A DNA stretch of 59,332 nucleotides, taken from Chloroflexi bacterium UBA6077 (GTDB taxonomy: Bacteria > Chloroflexota > UBA6077). Below are positions 43,244 through 52,598 of the stretch, in pieces. The notes under the pieces are model-generated. The model did not search any database. It was not told the DNA's origin and saw only the letters and a list, made by a program, of their open reading frames with translations. Both the position numbers and the translations under genes were made by a program. The stretch lies in the NCBI GenBank assembly GCA_002436065.1, contig DIXP01000031.1, positions 1 through 59,332 on the forward strand. Reading direction: 5' to 3'. Numbering within the stretch: the first letter of the stretch is position 1; each line of letters opens with the position of its first letter.

Positions 43244-43337
43244 CATGGCGGCGCCAGTCAACATCAACCTGTACGCTTTTGCTTCTTGAGCCTATACTGT
43301 CACCCGACATCCTTCAACAGCGGTTCCGGCTTCGTAA

Positions 43338-43709
43338 GTGCAATCAAGTCGTGAAATGGAGGCGCGAAGCGATGATGCTAAGGCTCGTTGGTCGATTGTC
43401 TTCCTCTTGGCACTATGCGCAATGGCCTCATGCGCTGACCCTCCCCCTCCTCCAACACCCGTTCCACCGCCGACGCCCACGGCTGATGTTCAAACGCTCA
43501 ATGACCGGCAAGTGTTAAGCCTGGTTGCTGACCGATTCCGATCAAAGTCCCTCGGAATGGGCTTGACGCGGAACGCAAAGGCTGAGTACCAGGGTGCGGG
43601 CCGATGGGTAGTGCAGTGGTCTACTGCGCAGTGGGAGGTGTTCGAGAAGGACAAGAGCGTTTTCCCCATGAACCAGACAGCACGTGCACGTGAGAGCGTT
43701 TCCGACTAG
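43338..43709 (+). CDS. small putative lipoprotein
   Basis: 123 residues from GTG 43338 (ATG 43356 is an alternative). Signal 'WSIVFLLALCAMASC' with lipidated Cys32, a Pro/Thr-rich linker 'ADPPPPPTPVPPPTPTADVQ', then a 70-residue domain containing 'AEYQGAGRWVVQWSTAQWEV' and 'VFPMNQTARARE'. The pattern resembles small Chloroflexota lipoproteins of unknown function. No clear neighbours in an operon. Confidence 0.6.
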   Translation: MQSSREMEARSDDAKARWSIVFLLALCAMASCADPPPPPTPVPPPTPTADVQTLNDRQVLSLVADRFRSKSLGMGLTRNAKAEYQGAGRWVVQWSTAQWEVFEKDKSVFPMNQTARARESVSD

Positions 43710-43910
43710 AGACCATGGAGCCAAACTCCTTCTTCTGGTGAGTAGTTCCTGAGTGTCACTAGATGGCTTCGAGCGAGAGGCCGAGCCCACGAACCTACCC
43801 CTACGGGGGGGCGCTGCGGCGCGGGCATGGAAAAGGGGCCGGCTTGTGCGCTCAGCCCCGAGGGGAAGGGGATAGGGCACGGGCCCTACGACGAAGGAAA
43901 GCTAATCGCT

Positions 43911-44429
43911 ATGGATCGGCCAAAGCTGACGCTGGATACGAACCTGATCCAGGAACACCTGAGACGGCAACAGAAGGCCCACATCGTAGAGGAGCTTGTG
44001 GCCCTTGCCCGGACTGGGAAGGTCGACCTGGCAGTAACACGGCACCTGTACGACGACATTCAGCCCGGACCCAAGAACCTCAATCTGGACGGACTTCCGG
44101 AACTCGCTATAGACGAGGTCGGCGGTGTTTTTCGCAGCGACATCTCGGTAACCGATGGCCCGGACATGACGGGTTTCGATGAGTTCAACAACTACTATCC
44201 AATTGCCCGCAACCTAGCCATTGAGCGGGTAGGTCAGCGACGAGCCCCCGATCACAGAGACTGGCTGCACCTGCATGCCCACCTGCTGAACCAGCGGGAC
44301 GCGTTCATAACCTGGGACAGGGGTATTCTCTGCCTGGCACCGGAACTGCGCGCTGTGTTCGGCATCATTGTCATGCAGCCCGAGGAGTACTTGCTGGACG
44401 AACAGAGCCGCATCTCTTCTGATGACTGA
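43911..44429 (+). CDS. PIN-like domain protein
   Basis: 172 residues from ATG 43911 (AAGGAAAG upstream). 'PKLTLDTNLIQEHLRRQQKA' puts the first PIN Asp at residue 9, and 'HRDWLHLHAHLLNQRDAFIT' followed by 'WDRGIL' gives the later acidic residues. PIN proteins are RNases, often toxins, but no antitoxin gene is adjacent and the middle part is long. The downstream 220 bases (44430-44651) hold nothing evident. Probably a solitary or plasmid-derived PIN protein. Confidence 0.6.
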   Translation: MDRPKLTLDTNLIQEHLRRQQKAHIVEELVALARTGKVDLAVTRHLYDDIQPGPKNLNLDGLPELAIDEVGGVFRSDISVTDGPDMTGFDEFNNYYPIARNLAIERVGQRRAPDHRDWLHLHAHLLNQRDAFITWDRGILCLAPELRAVFGIIVMQPEEYLLDEQSRISSDD

Positions 44430-44651
44430 TACGAAGTCAGGGACACAGTGTCAGGCCACCGACTTGGACACCCTGTAGTAGGTTCTGCAACGACACTAGG
44501 AGGTGGGTACATCCCGGTGGACATGCCCATTCGCGTGACGACACGGAAAGCACACCCGCACGCGCATCCGCTGGGACAGTTCAGGCGAAGCTCGTGCAAT
44601 CCTGGAAAGGCTGCCCCCCAGCGCGACGCGAATAGCGTGGCCCGACTCCCG

Positions 44652-44909
44652 TTACTGGTCGCGCTTCCTCCCATCCTGCGCCTCCTCAATTGGCACCGTC
44701 CAGGACTTACTTAACCGACTTCTCAAGGGCCGCAGGGACCGCTTCCCTGGCTGTGCGCCCTGCTCCGGCAGATCCTGAACCGGATTTCCGAAGACGTCGC
44801 TTCCCTCTGGGGCATCCGGCTCCAGAATGCCCAAGCGGACCAGTTCACCCAATACCCGCTGCTTTGAGTCGGGCGAGAGCTTCATGAAGGGCTTCTCCGA
44901 TCCCTTCAT
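44652..44909 (-). CDS. small hypothetical protein
   Basis: 85 residues from ATG 44909. 'FMKLSPDSKQRVLGELVRLG' and 'ILEPDAPEGSDVFGNPVQDL' look like genuine protein with normal codon use, then a basic tail. No family recognised. It lies 58 bases after the hypothetical gene at 44967 on the same strand and could be co-transcribed. Confidence 0.4.
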   Translation of the reverse strand: MKGSEKPFMKLSPDSKQRVLGELVRLGILEPDAPEGSDVFGNPVQDLPEQGAQPGKRSLRPLRSRLSKSWTVPIEEAQDGRKRDQ

Positions 44910-44966
44910 GAGTTCGTGTTAATGCGTCTCCAATTCTCTTCCCTCGGACTTTGCCCAGGATGTGGA

Positions 44967-45815
44967 CTAACCTCGCTTCGCTACTTCCTCCCATGGCACG
45001 GCTTCGGCAAGCCGCCTACCGGCCTCCTCGACTGCCTGGGTGCACGTCAGACTGAACTCACTGAAGAACCCGTGCCAACGAGCCTGGAACTGATGATACT
45101 GACCACCCAGTACCAGGGGCCCGTACCAAGTTCCCATGACTGCCCACTCCTCGAAGTGGCGCTTCTGACGGAATACGTCAGTCGATGGCTTCTGGCGGCT
45201 TGCGTCTCTTTGACCAAGCCCATGCACTTCGGCATCCCTGAGACTACAGACCCGGTCCCGATGAGGTTTGAGAACATCCAAAGTGGACCGGAGGTCGCTC
45301 TTCTTATCTTCCGAGGATCCGATCCATTCCCTGTAGACCCTCTTCACCAGGCACTCCATGCGCTCCAGCAAGCCGTCAGAAGATACTAACCACATCATGC
45401 GGTGATAGTCAGTCCAAGCGCTGGCTGTGACTCCCATCTGATCCAACTGGACTTGATCAGGGGCGAAGCCCAGCAACTTGAGTGAGTTGGACATCCTCCA
45501 GCCCGCAAGGTCGACCTCTACCACTAGCCGGAAGATCTCGCTCCATGGCTCGAATCGCGGCGTAGGATACTTGGCCACCTCATCCCGAAGTTGCTCGAAG
45601 GACGCACCGGCAAGAACTTGGGCCTCCAATGACGCCACGTACTGAGGATGAGCGGTACGAAGGCAGGTTAGACCGTGCAGAAGTAGCTGCTGCTTGAGTC
45701 TCTCAAGAGGCACCTTGTAGTTCCTCCCGTTCATGCGGAATGTCGTGTCCCGACCACATGGCAGGGCGAGTATACCCTGTTCGCGCAGTGAGGCGCGATA
45801 TGCGCAGTGTACCAC
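44967..45815 (-). CDS. hypothetical protein, mostly helical
   Basis: 282 residues; start uncertain (GTG 45815 or ATG 45734 'MNGRNYKVPLERLKQQ'). Mostly alpha-helical with 'YHRMMWLVSSDGLLERMECL' and 'LKPHRDRVCSLRDAEVHGLG', a pattern recalling HEPN-type helical bundles with an Arg-x5-His-like spot, but not firm. Codon use is consistent with coding. No domain recognised. It stands among remnants and TA-type genes. Confidence 0.5.
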   Translation of the reverse strand: MVHCAYRASLREQGILALPCGRDTTFRMNGRNYKVPLERLKQQLLLHGLTCLRTAHPQYVASLEAQVLAGASFEQLRDEVAKYPTPRFEPWSEIFRLVVEVDLAGWRMSNSLKLLGFAPDQVQLDQMGVTASAWTDYHRMMWLVSSDGLLERMECLVKRVYREWIGSSEDKKSDLRSTLDVLKPHRDRVCSLRDAEVHGLGQRDASRQKPSTDVFRQKRHFEEWAVMGTWYGPLVLGGQYHQFQARWHGFFSEFSLTCTQAVEEAGRRLAEAVPWEEVAKRG

Positions 45816-46537
45816 CTTGATGTTACGGAGAGTGACCTGTTTTGTGGTGAGTAGAGCCTGAGAGGCACCATATGTGAGCGGAGCGGCGGCCGCTTACACG
45901 AAATGCAGTCCGGTTGGCAAGGCCCAGGATGGCTAGCGTGTTCGTCCGTGGAGGCAACCCCCGCCGACAGTCCTATCTTGCATCGCCGAAGAAGCCGCTC
46001 GGGCAGGCAGTCGTCGCGGTCACCGGGAGGAATCGAGAGGGAAAGATGACGCTGCTGTGGATGGGGGAGATGATGAAGACTCCGTGCCTCATGGAAGCCC
46101 ATGGGACTTGGGGGCTCAACCAGATGGAAACAGGACGCGAACTACTTCGTTGACGAACGCCTCGCGCGCCTCAGAGATCAGCTGTGCGGCCACTGAATCT
46201 GGCTGATGGTTGGACGCCACTCTGCCCAATACCTCGCAATCGGATGGTCCGATCATATCCCACTTGTCATCCACTACTCCTATATGGGCCCAGGCATCAG
46301 TGAGAACCTCATTGAGGAGCTAGCCTGCGTCGGGCGAACACCTCCAGTGTATGACATGGTCGGGAGGCTTCGATCCTGAGGCAACTGGGGGCCATACGCA
46401 CAACAGGCTGAGTAGCTGAGCGAGAGGTAGCGGCCGTCCCCTAAGACGGCATCATTGTGAGCTATTGCGAAAGAAAGACGAACGGGCACACGGGGAGAGC
46501 CATGCGCCCGTTCGCTCTTGTGAAGCAGGCTTCTGGA
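45816..46537. other. non-coding stretch with possible gene relic
   Basis: No complete gene. On the minus strand, 46116-46322 is open without start and reads 'LLNEVLTDAWAHIGVVDDKW' then 'DMIGPSDCEVLGRVASNHQP', which may be the end of a lost gene. The rest shows no motif. Confidence 0.3.
46479..46514 (-). terminator. terminator after the SDR gene
   Basis: Nine-bp stem CGAACGGGC/GCCCGTTCG (46479-46487 with 46506-46514), followed on the minus strand by TCTTTCTTTC, 24 bases past the SDR stop. Confidence 0.6.
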
Positions 46538-47389
46538 TCAAACCGTATCTACGGTAAGTGGTACAGGTTGCTTGCCATCGACGTCGGTGAAACCATACTC
46601 GCGCGCAAGCTGTGCCGCAACCATCTCCATTCCCGATCTCTCCATAACCCTCTCATCCGCCGCAAGGGCTGATACCGCACGTCCGGTGAAGACCGGAGAC
46701 TCGGAATTGGCTAGGTCGAGGTAGGCCGCTGCCTGCATTACCCGCTCTGTGCGCACGAGGCCTGGATACAGGGAGACGACGGCTACCCCATGTGGCCGCA
46801 ATTCCTCGGCCATGTCCCTGGTCATCTTGTCGGTTGCCGCCTTGGAAGCGCCGTAGGCAACGTTGCCAATATACTTCTTCGCTGCCCAGAACGAGATGTT
46901 CACGATCAGGCCGCGGCCGCGAGCGACCATCGATCTCGCCGCGAGGGTGCTCGCCACATATGCTGCTCGCACCCCGCCATCGAACATGGAGTCCCAGCGC
47001 CAAAGTGGCTGCATCCAGAAGGGAAGCGGCCAGGTAAACTCACCCTTCTCAGGGTCAAACATCCGCTCGTACCCGCCCCACGCGGCGTTCACCAGCAGAT
47101 CTATCCGCCCCTCTACGTCTAGCACCCTCTGGAACGCACTCTCTACCTGCCGGTCATCACTGTGATCGCAGACCAGGGCTATACCCCTTCCGCCAAGGTG
47201 CGAAACCTCCGCTGCCGTCTCGTGGATGGTTCCGGCCACGTAGGGCAACGGATCAGTAGTCCTGCCAGTCACATAGACCTTTGCCCCCGCCTCGCCCAGG
47301 CCGAGGGCCACTCCCTTGCCTACACCCCGGCTGGCCCCGGTGACGACAGCGACCTTGTCGTGGAGTCTTCCGGCCAGTCCTTCTGCCAT
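46538..47389 (-). CDS. short-chain dehydrogenase/reductase, DHRS1-like
   Basis: 283 residues from ATG 47389 (AAAGG upstream; the frame up to 47608 is not credible coding). 'VVTGASRGVGKGVALGLGEA' cofactor loop, 'LLVNAAWGG', Ser in 'IVNISFWAA', and 'YGASKAATDKMTRDMAEEL' with the Tyr-Lys pair, so it is catalytically complete. The 'GAxVYVTGRTTDP' start and the extended middle loop ('FTWPLPFWMQPLWRWDSMFD') match the DHRS1-like group, whose members reduce ketones, aldehydes or steroids with NADPH. It stands alone. Substrate unknown. Confidence 0.9.
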   Translation of the reverse strand: MAEGLAGRLHDKVAVVTGASRGVGKGVALGLGEAGAKVYVTGRTTDPLPYVAGTIHETAAEVSHLGGRGIALVCDHSDDRQVESAFQRVLDVEGRIDLLVNAAWGGYERMFDPEKGEFTWPLPFWMQPLWRWDSMFDGGVRAAYVASTLAARSMVARGRGLIVNISFWAAKKYIGNVAYGASKAATDKMTRDMAEELRPHGVAVVSLYPGLVRTERVMQAAAYLDLANSESPVFTGRAVSALAADERVMERSGMEMVAAQLAREYGFTDVDGKQPVPLTVDTV

Positions 47390-47643
47390 CCTTTCACCTC
47401 TCGAAAACGAAGCATCATTGCCAGCTCCGGTCGCAAGTCTACACCCTGTAAGAACTGCGATGCGATCGCCGCCGCCGGTACCTCCATTGCATTGGCCCAT
47501 GAGCGTGCGGTTGTACCTGCCCCAGCGTTGGTAGCCTGACGTGCAGTGGTAGTCTGACGTGCAGTCCATGCGAAGCGACATGAAGTAGTGTGCAACCTGC
47601 AGAGCCATTGGTTCGCGTTGGCCATCGCCGTGCGCGTGGCCTA

Positions 47644-47753
47644 ACAGCCCCGCAGGGGCTTTGTCTTTTTAGCCCGACGGTTTCAACCTCGGGCTCTGTG
47701 ACTCGGCCAGCCAATGTGACTGGCTCACGGCCATCAACCTCGGGCTCTGTGAC
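47644..47753. repeat. intergenic hairpin and direct-repeat cluster
   Basis: Hairpin 'agccccgcaggggct' (47646-47660) followed by TTGTCTTTTT, then 'agcccgac...cctcgggct', then a 20-base direct repeat at 47683-47702 and 47734-47753. The set looks like a dispersed repeat element. The rest of the gap 47390-47766 shows nothing. Confidence 0.5.
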
Positions 47754-47766
47754 ACGGCCGGCCAGC

Positions 47767-49194
47767 TCAAGCCCTGGGAGCCGCGGTTCGGTCGCCGGTG
47801 TGCAACTTGCCGCGGGCGAGCGAGGCGAAGACGCCGACCAGGCACATGATGGGGAAGACGATGAACGCCAGCCTGAAGGCGTCGGAGAACGCGGCGTGGT
47901 TGGCGGGCGTGATCTGCACGTCGCCCACGTAGACGGAGATGAGCACGGTGGCGACGCCCATGCTCAACATCATCCCGACTGAGCGCATCAGGCTCAAGGT
48001 GGCGGAGGCGACCCCCAGCTGCTGCTTCTGCACCGAGCTCATGACTGCGTGAGTGTTGGGTGAGGAGAACAGCGCGAAGCCGAAGCCGACGACGACGAGG
48101 GCGACGATGACGAAGGGCAAGCCGGAAGCATCGGTCAACAAGGAGAGGACCACCAACCCCGCCATGACGATGGCCATACCCGCCGAGGCCACGAGGCGCG
48201 GCTCAATGCGGTCGGAGAGCCGGCCGGCCAGCGGCGAGAAGAGGGCCATTACTGCCGGCTGGGTGAGCAAGACCAGGCCCGCCGTTTGGGGGTCGAGTCC
48301 ACGCACGTACTGCAGGTAGAGGCTCAGCAGGAAGCCGATTGCGAAACTCGCCGCGTAGTTGATCAGCGCCGCCAGGTTGGACATGGCGAAGACGACGTTG
48401 TGCCGGAAGAGGTCGATGTCGAGCACCGGGTTCGGCACGCGGGCCTCCCACCAGACGAAGACGGCCAGGCCCAATACACCCGCGAGGATCAGGCCCGCGC
48501 CCAGCAGGGCCGGCAGAACGGTGAACCCGTACATAATGGCCAAGAGGGTCAGGCCGAAGATTACCGAGCCCGCTAGGTCGAGCCGCTGGCCCTGGGCACC
48601 GATCCGCTCCAACTTCATTTTCCAAATGATGACCGCCACCATCACCGCCCCGAGGACGGCGTTCAGTAAGAAGATGCTGCGCCAACCAAGCTGCTGGGTC
48701 ATGATGCCGCCGATAAATGGACCCATCGCCAGGCCGCTGTAGGTGGCGGAGACCGTGATGCCGAGAGCCCGGCCCCGCTCGCCAGGGGGATAGGCCGACG
48801 TGACAATGGCCACGGAGGTGGCGCCGACCATGGCGCCGGCCATGCCCTGCAGGGCCCGCAGCCCGATCAACATGGGCGCCGACGTGGCCAAGCCGCAGAG
48901 GAGCGAAACCAGGCCCCAGGTCAACGTGCCGAAGAGGAAGAGCCGCTTCCTGCCGTAGATGTCGGCCAACTTGCCCACAGGCACGAGGACCATCGCCACA
49001 GCCAGCAGGTAGGCCGTGGCGATCCAACCGAGGGTGATGGCATCGACGGCGAAGTCCCGGCCGATGGATGGGAGAGCGACGTTGATCGACGAGCCCATGA
49101 GCGCCGAAAGAAACGAAGCCAGCGCGATCACGGCGAGGATTACCGTCTTATCCACCGGCGCGCTGGCCGGGCCGGGTTGATCAGCACGATTCAA
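47767..49194 (-). CDS. MFS drug exporter, DHA2 (EmrB/QacA) type
   Basis: 475 residues from TTG 49194 (GGTGGAGG six bases upstream). About 14 membrane helices. Motif A 'GKLADIYGRKRLFLFG', motif B 'LIGLRALQGMAGAM', motif C region 'SATYSGLAMGPFIGGIMTQQ' 'LGWRSIFLLN'. DHA2 proteins expel drugs, dyes or metabolites with protons. No adjacent regulator gene is seen, so substrate and control are open. Codon use fits the genome. Confidence 0.92.
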   Translation of the reverse strand: MNRADQPGPASAPVDKTVILAVIALASFLSALMGSSINVALPSIGRDFAVDAITLGWIATAYLLAVAMVLVPVGKLADIYGRKRLFLFGTLTWGLVSLLCGLATSAPMLIGLRALQGMAGAMVGATSVAIVTSAYPPGERGRALGITVSATYSGLAMGPFIGGIMTQQLGWRSIFLLNAVLGAVMVAVIIWKMKLERIGAQGQRLDLAGSVIFGLTLLAIMYGFTVLPALLGAGLILAGVLGLAVFVWWEARVPNPVLDIDLFRHNVVFAMSNLAALINYAASFAIGFLLSLYLQYVRGLDPQTAGLVLLTQPAVMALFSPLAGRLSDRIEPRLVASAGMAIVMAGLVVLSLLTDASGLPFVIVALVVVGFGFALFSSPNTHAVMSSVQKQQLGVASATLSLMRSVGMMLSMGVATVLISVYVGDVQITPANHAAFSDAFRLAFIVFPIMCLVGVFASLARGKLHTGDRTAAPRA

Positions 49195-49475
49195 AGTGTA
49201 CCTCCACCGTTCGCCTGTCGACGGCCGCGTCCCATGGTAACAGCACCGGTAACGCCAGGCAATGACCCGAGCCTCGCCTGGCCCGCTCAACCGACTGAGC
49301 GATCCCGGTAGGGCTCCTGGAAGAGCTCGTGCAGTGGTTCAGGACCTTTCGCCCTCGCAGAAACTAACGGAGTAGCATTAGAAGAGGATGCTCTCTCCCA
49401 ACGAACAGATGCCTCACCAAAACATAGGGGCTGGGACGCGACGCCGTTTCCCCTGAAAATGGGTCCCCCCGCCCC

Positions 49476-49692
49476 GTCATTCCCGCCTTCCCAATCGTCA
49501 TTCCCGCCCCTCCCCGTCATTCCCGCCGCAAGCGGGAATCCAGGCCTGTTCCTCCCAGTACCAATCAGCCACCTTTTTCATATCTGTTTGGTGGGCTGCA
49601 AGCCCATGGACAATTCCCGCTTCCGCGGGAATCCAGGACGCTTGCCATTGCAGCAGAGCCTGGACCCCCGCTTTCGCGGGGGTGACGAAAGA
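49476..49692. repeat. cluster of 'cattcccgc' dispersed repeats
   Basis: Four closely spaced 'cgtcattcccgcc' units (from 49476), then 'cattcccgccgcaagcgggaatccagg', 'attcccgcttccgcgggaatccag' and 'cccccgctttcgcgggggtgac'. They are the palindromic intergenic repeat type common in several phyla. The wider gap 49195-50064 has no gene; two GTATATAC boxes at 49744 and 49763 are noted separately. Confidence 0.65.
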
Positions 49693-50064
49693 AGCTAAGG
49701 GGGTGACGTAGGGCAGGCTATCCTGGGCCACCTGCTTAGGACGGTATATACGATCTCTAACAGTATATACTCCATGGTATCGCGATGGCGATGCCAGATG
49801 ACACCCTCGACGCCCCCAAGCGGCCCGCCCAGCAGGAGAAGAGCGAAGCTGGTTGGGGGATGACAGAATCCGGCTAATCGCTGGACGCGACATAGCCGTT
49901 GATCACGACGTGATGATGCCTGTTGGGGACACGGGTTCTAGGTCAGGGTGGAGGCCGGGACGGGGGGCAAGGAACACGAAGACGATCCAGGTTGTCGAGG
50001 AACCAATACAGGAGCAGCTCACCCTTACCGAGTCCAACGTCGGTTGCAGGTAACCCGGGCTAGT

Positions 50065-51087
50065 CTACTGGCAGGGACGTACCACGATCCGGAGCGCGTC
50101 CTGCGCCTTCTCGTCCATCATCCGGAAGCCCTCCGCAAGCTCATCCAATGGGAAGTAGTGGGAGATTAACGGCCTGATCCGCAGGATGCCACGCCCCAAC
50201 AGTTGCGAGGTAGCCTCGTAGGCGCCGAACCCTCCCTTGCTCCCCACCAGACGGATCTCCTTCCGATACAGATCGGGAGCCCGGAACCCCTTGACAGCCT
50301 GCTCGTAGATGCCGAAGGCCAGCACCGTCCCCCCGAAAGCAGCTATCTGCATCGAGAGGTCCAGGGACGAATCGGTGGCGGCTGCCTCACCCACCAGATC
50401 CACGCCAAGCCCCTCCGTAGCTTCAAGCACCTTCTCCACCGGGTTGTCCGAACGCGCATCTACCACGAGGTCCGCCCCCAGCTCCCTGGCCAGCTCCAGC
50501 CGCTTTTCACGCGTACCCACCATCGCCACCCACTGGAGTCCTGAGAGCCTGAGAAGCTGCATCAGTATCAGCCCCGCGTGGCCCGATCCCACCACCGCCG
50601 CACTGTCTCCCACGGTCGGTCGAATGTGCCCGAGCGCCCGAATGGCAGACCCGATGGTCGAGGCCGACTGGGCATCGTCGAAGGGGACGTTCTCGGCTAT
50701 GGGGTGGACCACCCTCTCCGGAACCGCCACGTACTCGGCAAAGGCTCCGTCAACCGTGCGTCCAAGAGATGCTTTGTGGGTGCAGTGCAGGATCAGGCCG
50801 CGCCGGCAGTAGACACAGCTCCCACATCCCCAGCCCGCCTCCACAAACACCCGGTCGCCCACACGATGCCGCTGTACGTCGGGACCCGTGGCTGCCACCA
50901 CACCCGCGCATTCGTGCCCCAGGATCGTGCCGGGCCGAACTGGAAGGTCGCCTCTGTACACCAGCAGGTCGGTGCCGCATATTCCAACCGAGTGCATCTG
51001 CACGAGGACCTGGTCGCCAGCCACCTCGGGCACCGGCACCTCCTCGATCCGCAGGTCCCTTGGCCCGTACAGTCTCGCTGCCTTCAT
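50065..51087 (-). CDS. zinc-dependent alcohol dehydrogenase, threonine-dehydrogenase-like
   Basis: 340 residues. Catalytic zinc: Cys37 ('GICGTD'), His58-Glu59 ('GHECAG'); structural zinc Cys88, Cys91, Cys94, Cys102 ('CGSCVYCRRGLILHC'). Rossmann part 'AAVVGSGHAGLILMQLLRLS'. It oxidises a secondary alcohol with NAD(P)+. Unlike the dehydrogenase at 2390-3427 both zinc sites are complete. First in gene order of the right-hand catabolic block but on the same strand as the hydrolase (90-base gap), so part of the same group. Substrate unknown. Confidence 0.9.
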   Translation of the reverse strand: MKAARLYGPRDLRIEEVPVPEVAGDQVLVQMHSVGICGTDLLVYRGDLPVRPGTILGHECAGVVAATGPDVQRHRVGDRVFVEAGWGCGSCVYCRRGLILHCTHKASLGRTVDGAFAEYVAVPERVVHPIAENVPFDDAQSASTIGSAIRALGHIRPTVGDSAAVVGSGHAGLILMQLLRLSGLQWVAMVGTREKRLELARELGADLVVDARSDNPVEKVLEATEGLGVDLVGEAAATDSSLDLSMQIAAFGGTVLAFGIYEQAVKGFRAPDLYRKEIRLVGSKGGFGAYEATSQLLGRGILRIRPLISHYFPLDELAEGFRMMDEKAQDALRIVVRPCQ

Positions 51088-51176
51088 GCGATCACCTCAC
51101 CAAGCGAGTACTGAGTGTTCAGCGGAACCAGCTTGACACTCAGTACTCAGCACTCAGCCGTTGCTTCGTCTCTACT

Positions 51177-52397
51177 CTACCGCCTGACCCGGCCGGTGGT
51201 CTTATCGAGGGGATGGACTTCCTTCACCAGACGCTCGTCGAATGGGTAGGTGGTGTAGATGTCGGGGGCGCCATCGGTCACTATCAGGCAGTTCTCCAGC
51301 CGGAAGCCCCCGATCCCCACCTTCCCTCGATAGGGCTCTAGGTTCGCCGTCATCCCGGGCCTCAGCACCAGGGGGTCCCTCTTGGAGTGGATGCTGAAGG
51401 CGGGCTGCTCCCACGGGTTGGTACCGCTCCCATGGCCCAGGGAGCTGAGGGTGTTCTCCTCCCCTGCGGCCGCCACCACGTCGGCGTTGGTGTTGCCGGG
51501 CACGCAGGCCGCGCAACCCCTATGCAGGCCGTCGTAGCACATCTGGTGCAGCTCGATCTGCTCGGGGGTAGGGACCATATTCCCGCACACCCAGGTGCGG
51601 GTGAAGTCGCCATAGTAGCCGTTGAAGCAGGCCCCTATGTCGATGATCACCAGGTCACCCTTCCTGATGATGCGGTCGGAGGTGAACCTCCTGTATGGTG
51701 CCGTGTAAGGCCCCGATGCCACGATGTTGGAGCACTGGGTCCACTCGCTGCCCAGCGCGGTCATCGTCTGCCAGGCTACGGAGAGCACCTCGCACTCCTT
51801 CACCCCAGGCTTCAGATAGTCCACGGCCGCGTCCATCGCCGCTTCGGTCATGGCGTTGGCGGCCTTGAGGCAGAGGATCTCGTCCTCCGTCTTGATCATC
51901 TTGGCCTTCATCAGCACTTCGTATCCATCGACGAAGCGACAGCTGGGGAATGCCTCCTGCAGTCCCGCCGCCATGCTGGGGGTGTAGATGTCCACGCCGA
52001 TGACCTTGTCCTGCAAATTGCCATACAGGCCGGCCACCCTGTCAGCGAACTCCTTGATCCCGGCTACCTCCCGGAAGTTCGCCCGCTCCTGAACCTGTTC
52101 GGAACCTAGCCAGGTCATCCGGGCCTTGCAGTGCTCCACGTCCATGGTAAAGAGGATTGGGGGTGTATCCGGGCTGAGCGTCACCGTGCCGTTGCCGATC
52201 ACGAAGGCAGGACCCAGGTGGTGTCGGTAGGAGGTGAGATACCGCGAGTCCTCGGTGCGGAAGACGAGCAGCAGATCTACCCCCGAGTCCGCCATCGCCT
52301 TCTGGGCCTTCTCCACGCGCTCCCGGCGCATGCGGGCGAAGTCGATGCGGTTCTCCCAATCCACCTGCATCAGGCCAAAGCCTTCTTCTAGAGACAC
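51177..52397 (-). CDS. M24-family metallohydrolase (creatinase/prolidase fold)
   Basis: 406 residues. N-terminal creatinase-like domain to about 165, then the pita-bread domain with five metal ligands: Asp253 ('IIDIGACF') and Asp264 ('GDFTRTW'), His322 ('GHGSGTNPWEQP'), Glu354 ('NLEPY') and Glu368 ('LENCLIV'). Members are Xaa-Pro peptidases or C-N hydrolases such as creatinase. In a catabolic block, an amide or C-N hydrolase role is as likely as peptidase. Intact ligands suggest activity. Starts with ATG 52397 and GGAGG-like upstream. Confidence 0.9.
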   Translation of the reverse strand: MSLEEGFGLMQVDWENRIDFARMRRERVEKAQKAMADSGVDLLLVFRTEDSRYLTSYRHHLGPAFVIGNGTVTLSPDTPPILFTMDVEHCKARMTWLGSEQVQERANFREVAGIKEFADRVAGLYGNLQDKVIGVDIYTPSMAAGLQEAFPSCRFVDGYEVLMKAKMIKTEDEILCLKAANAMTEAAMDAAVDYLKPGVKECEVLSVAWQTMTALGSEWTQCSNIVASGPYTAPYRRFTSDRIIRKGDLVIIDIGACFNGYYGDFTRTWVCGNMVPTPEQIELHQMCYDGLHRGCAACVPGNTNADVVAAAGEENTLSSLGHGSGTNPWEQPAFSIHSKRDPLVLRPGMTANLEPYRGKVGIGGFRLENCLIVTDGAPDIYTTYPFDERLVKEVHPLDKTTGRVRR

Positions 52398-52598
52398 TGA
52401 TTACCTCCACTCGCAATTCTGAAAGAACCCATGTCCGGCAGAGCTCCTGCTTCTCCATCTCATTCCGGCTGCCGGCATGCTGCTCATCTAGTCGGCGACT
52501 TGCCTCTGGAGGAGTACACACGGGCAGCGATACCATTTTTCCTATGGACGTCTGCTGCTCACACTGTCCGCGTGTACCCTGGAGCCGGACCGTTTCTG

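Noticed and set aside
45914..46153. 79-codon open frame on the plus strand
   Set aside because: No ribosome site, no protein-like pattern, and codon use unlike the neighbours.
49853..50053. 66-codon open frame on the plus strand
   Set aside because: Short, no ribosome site, lies in repeat-rich DNA and has no recognisable motif.
51095..51160. 'actcagtactcagcactcag' as another IclR operator
   Set aside because: It lacks the GCACT-N3-AGTGC palindrome and is a simple short repeat common between genes.
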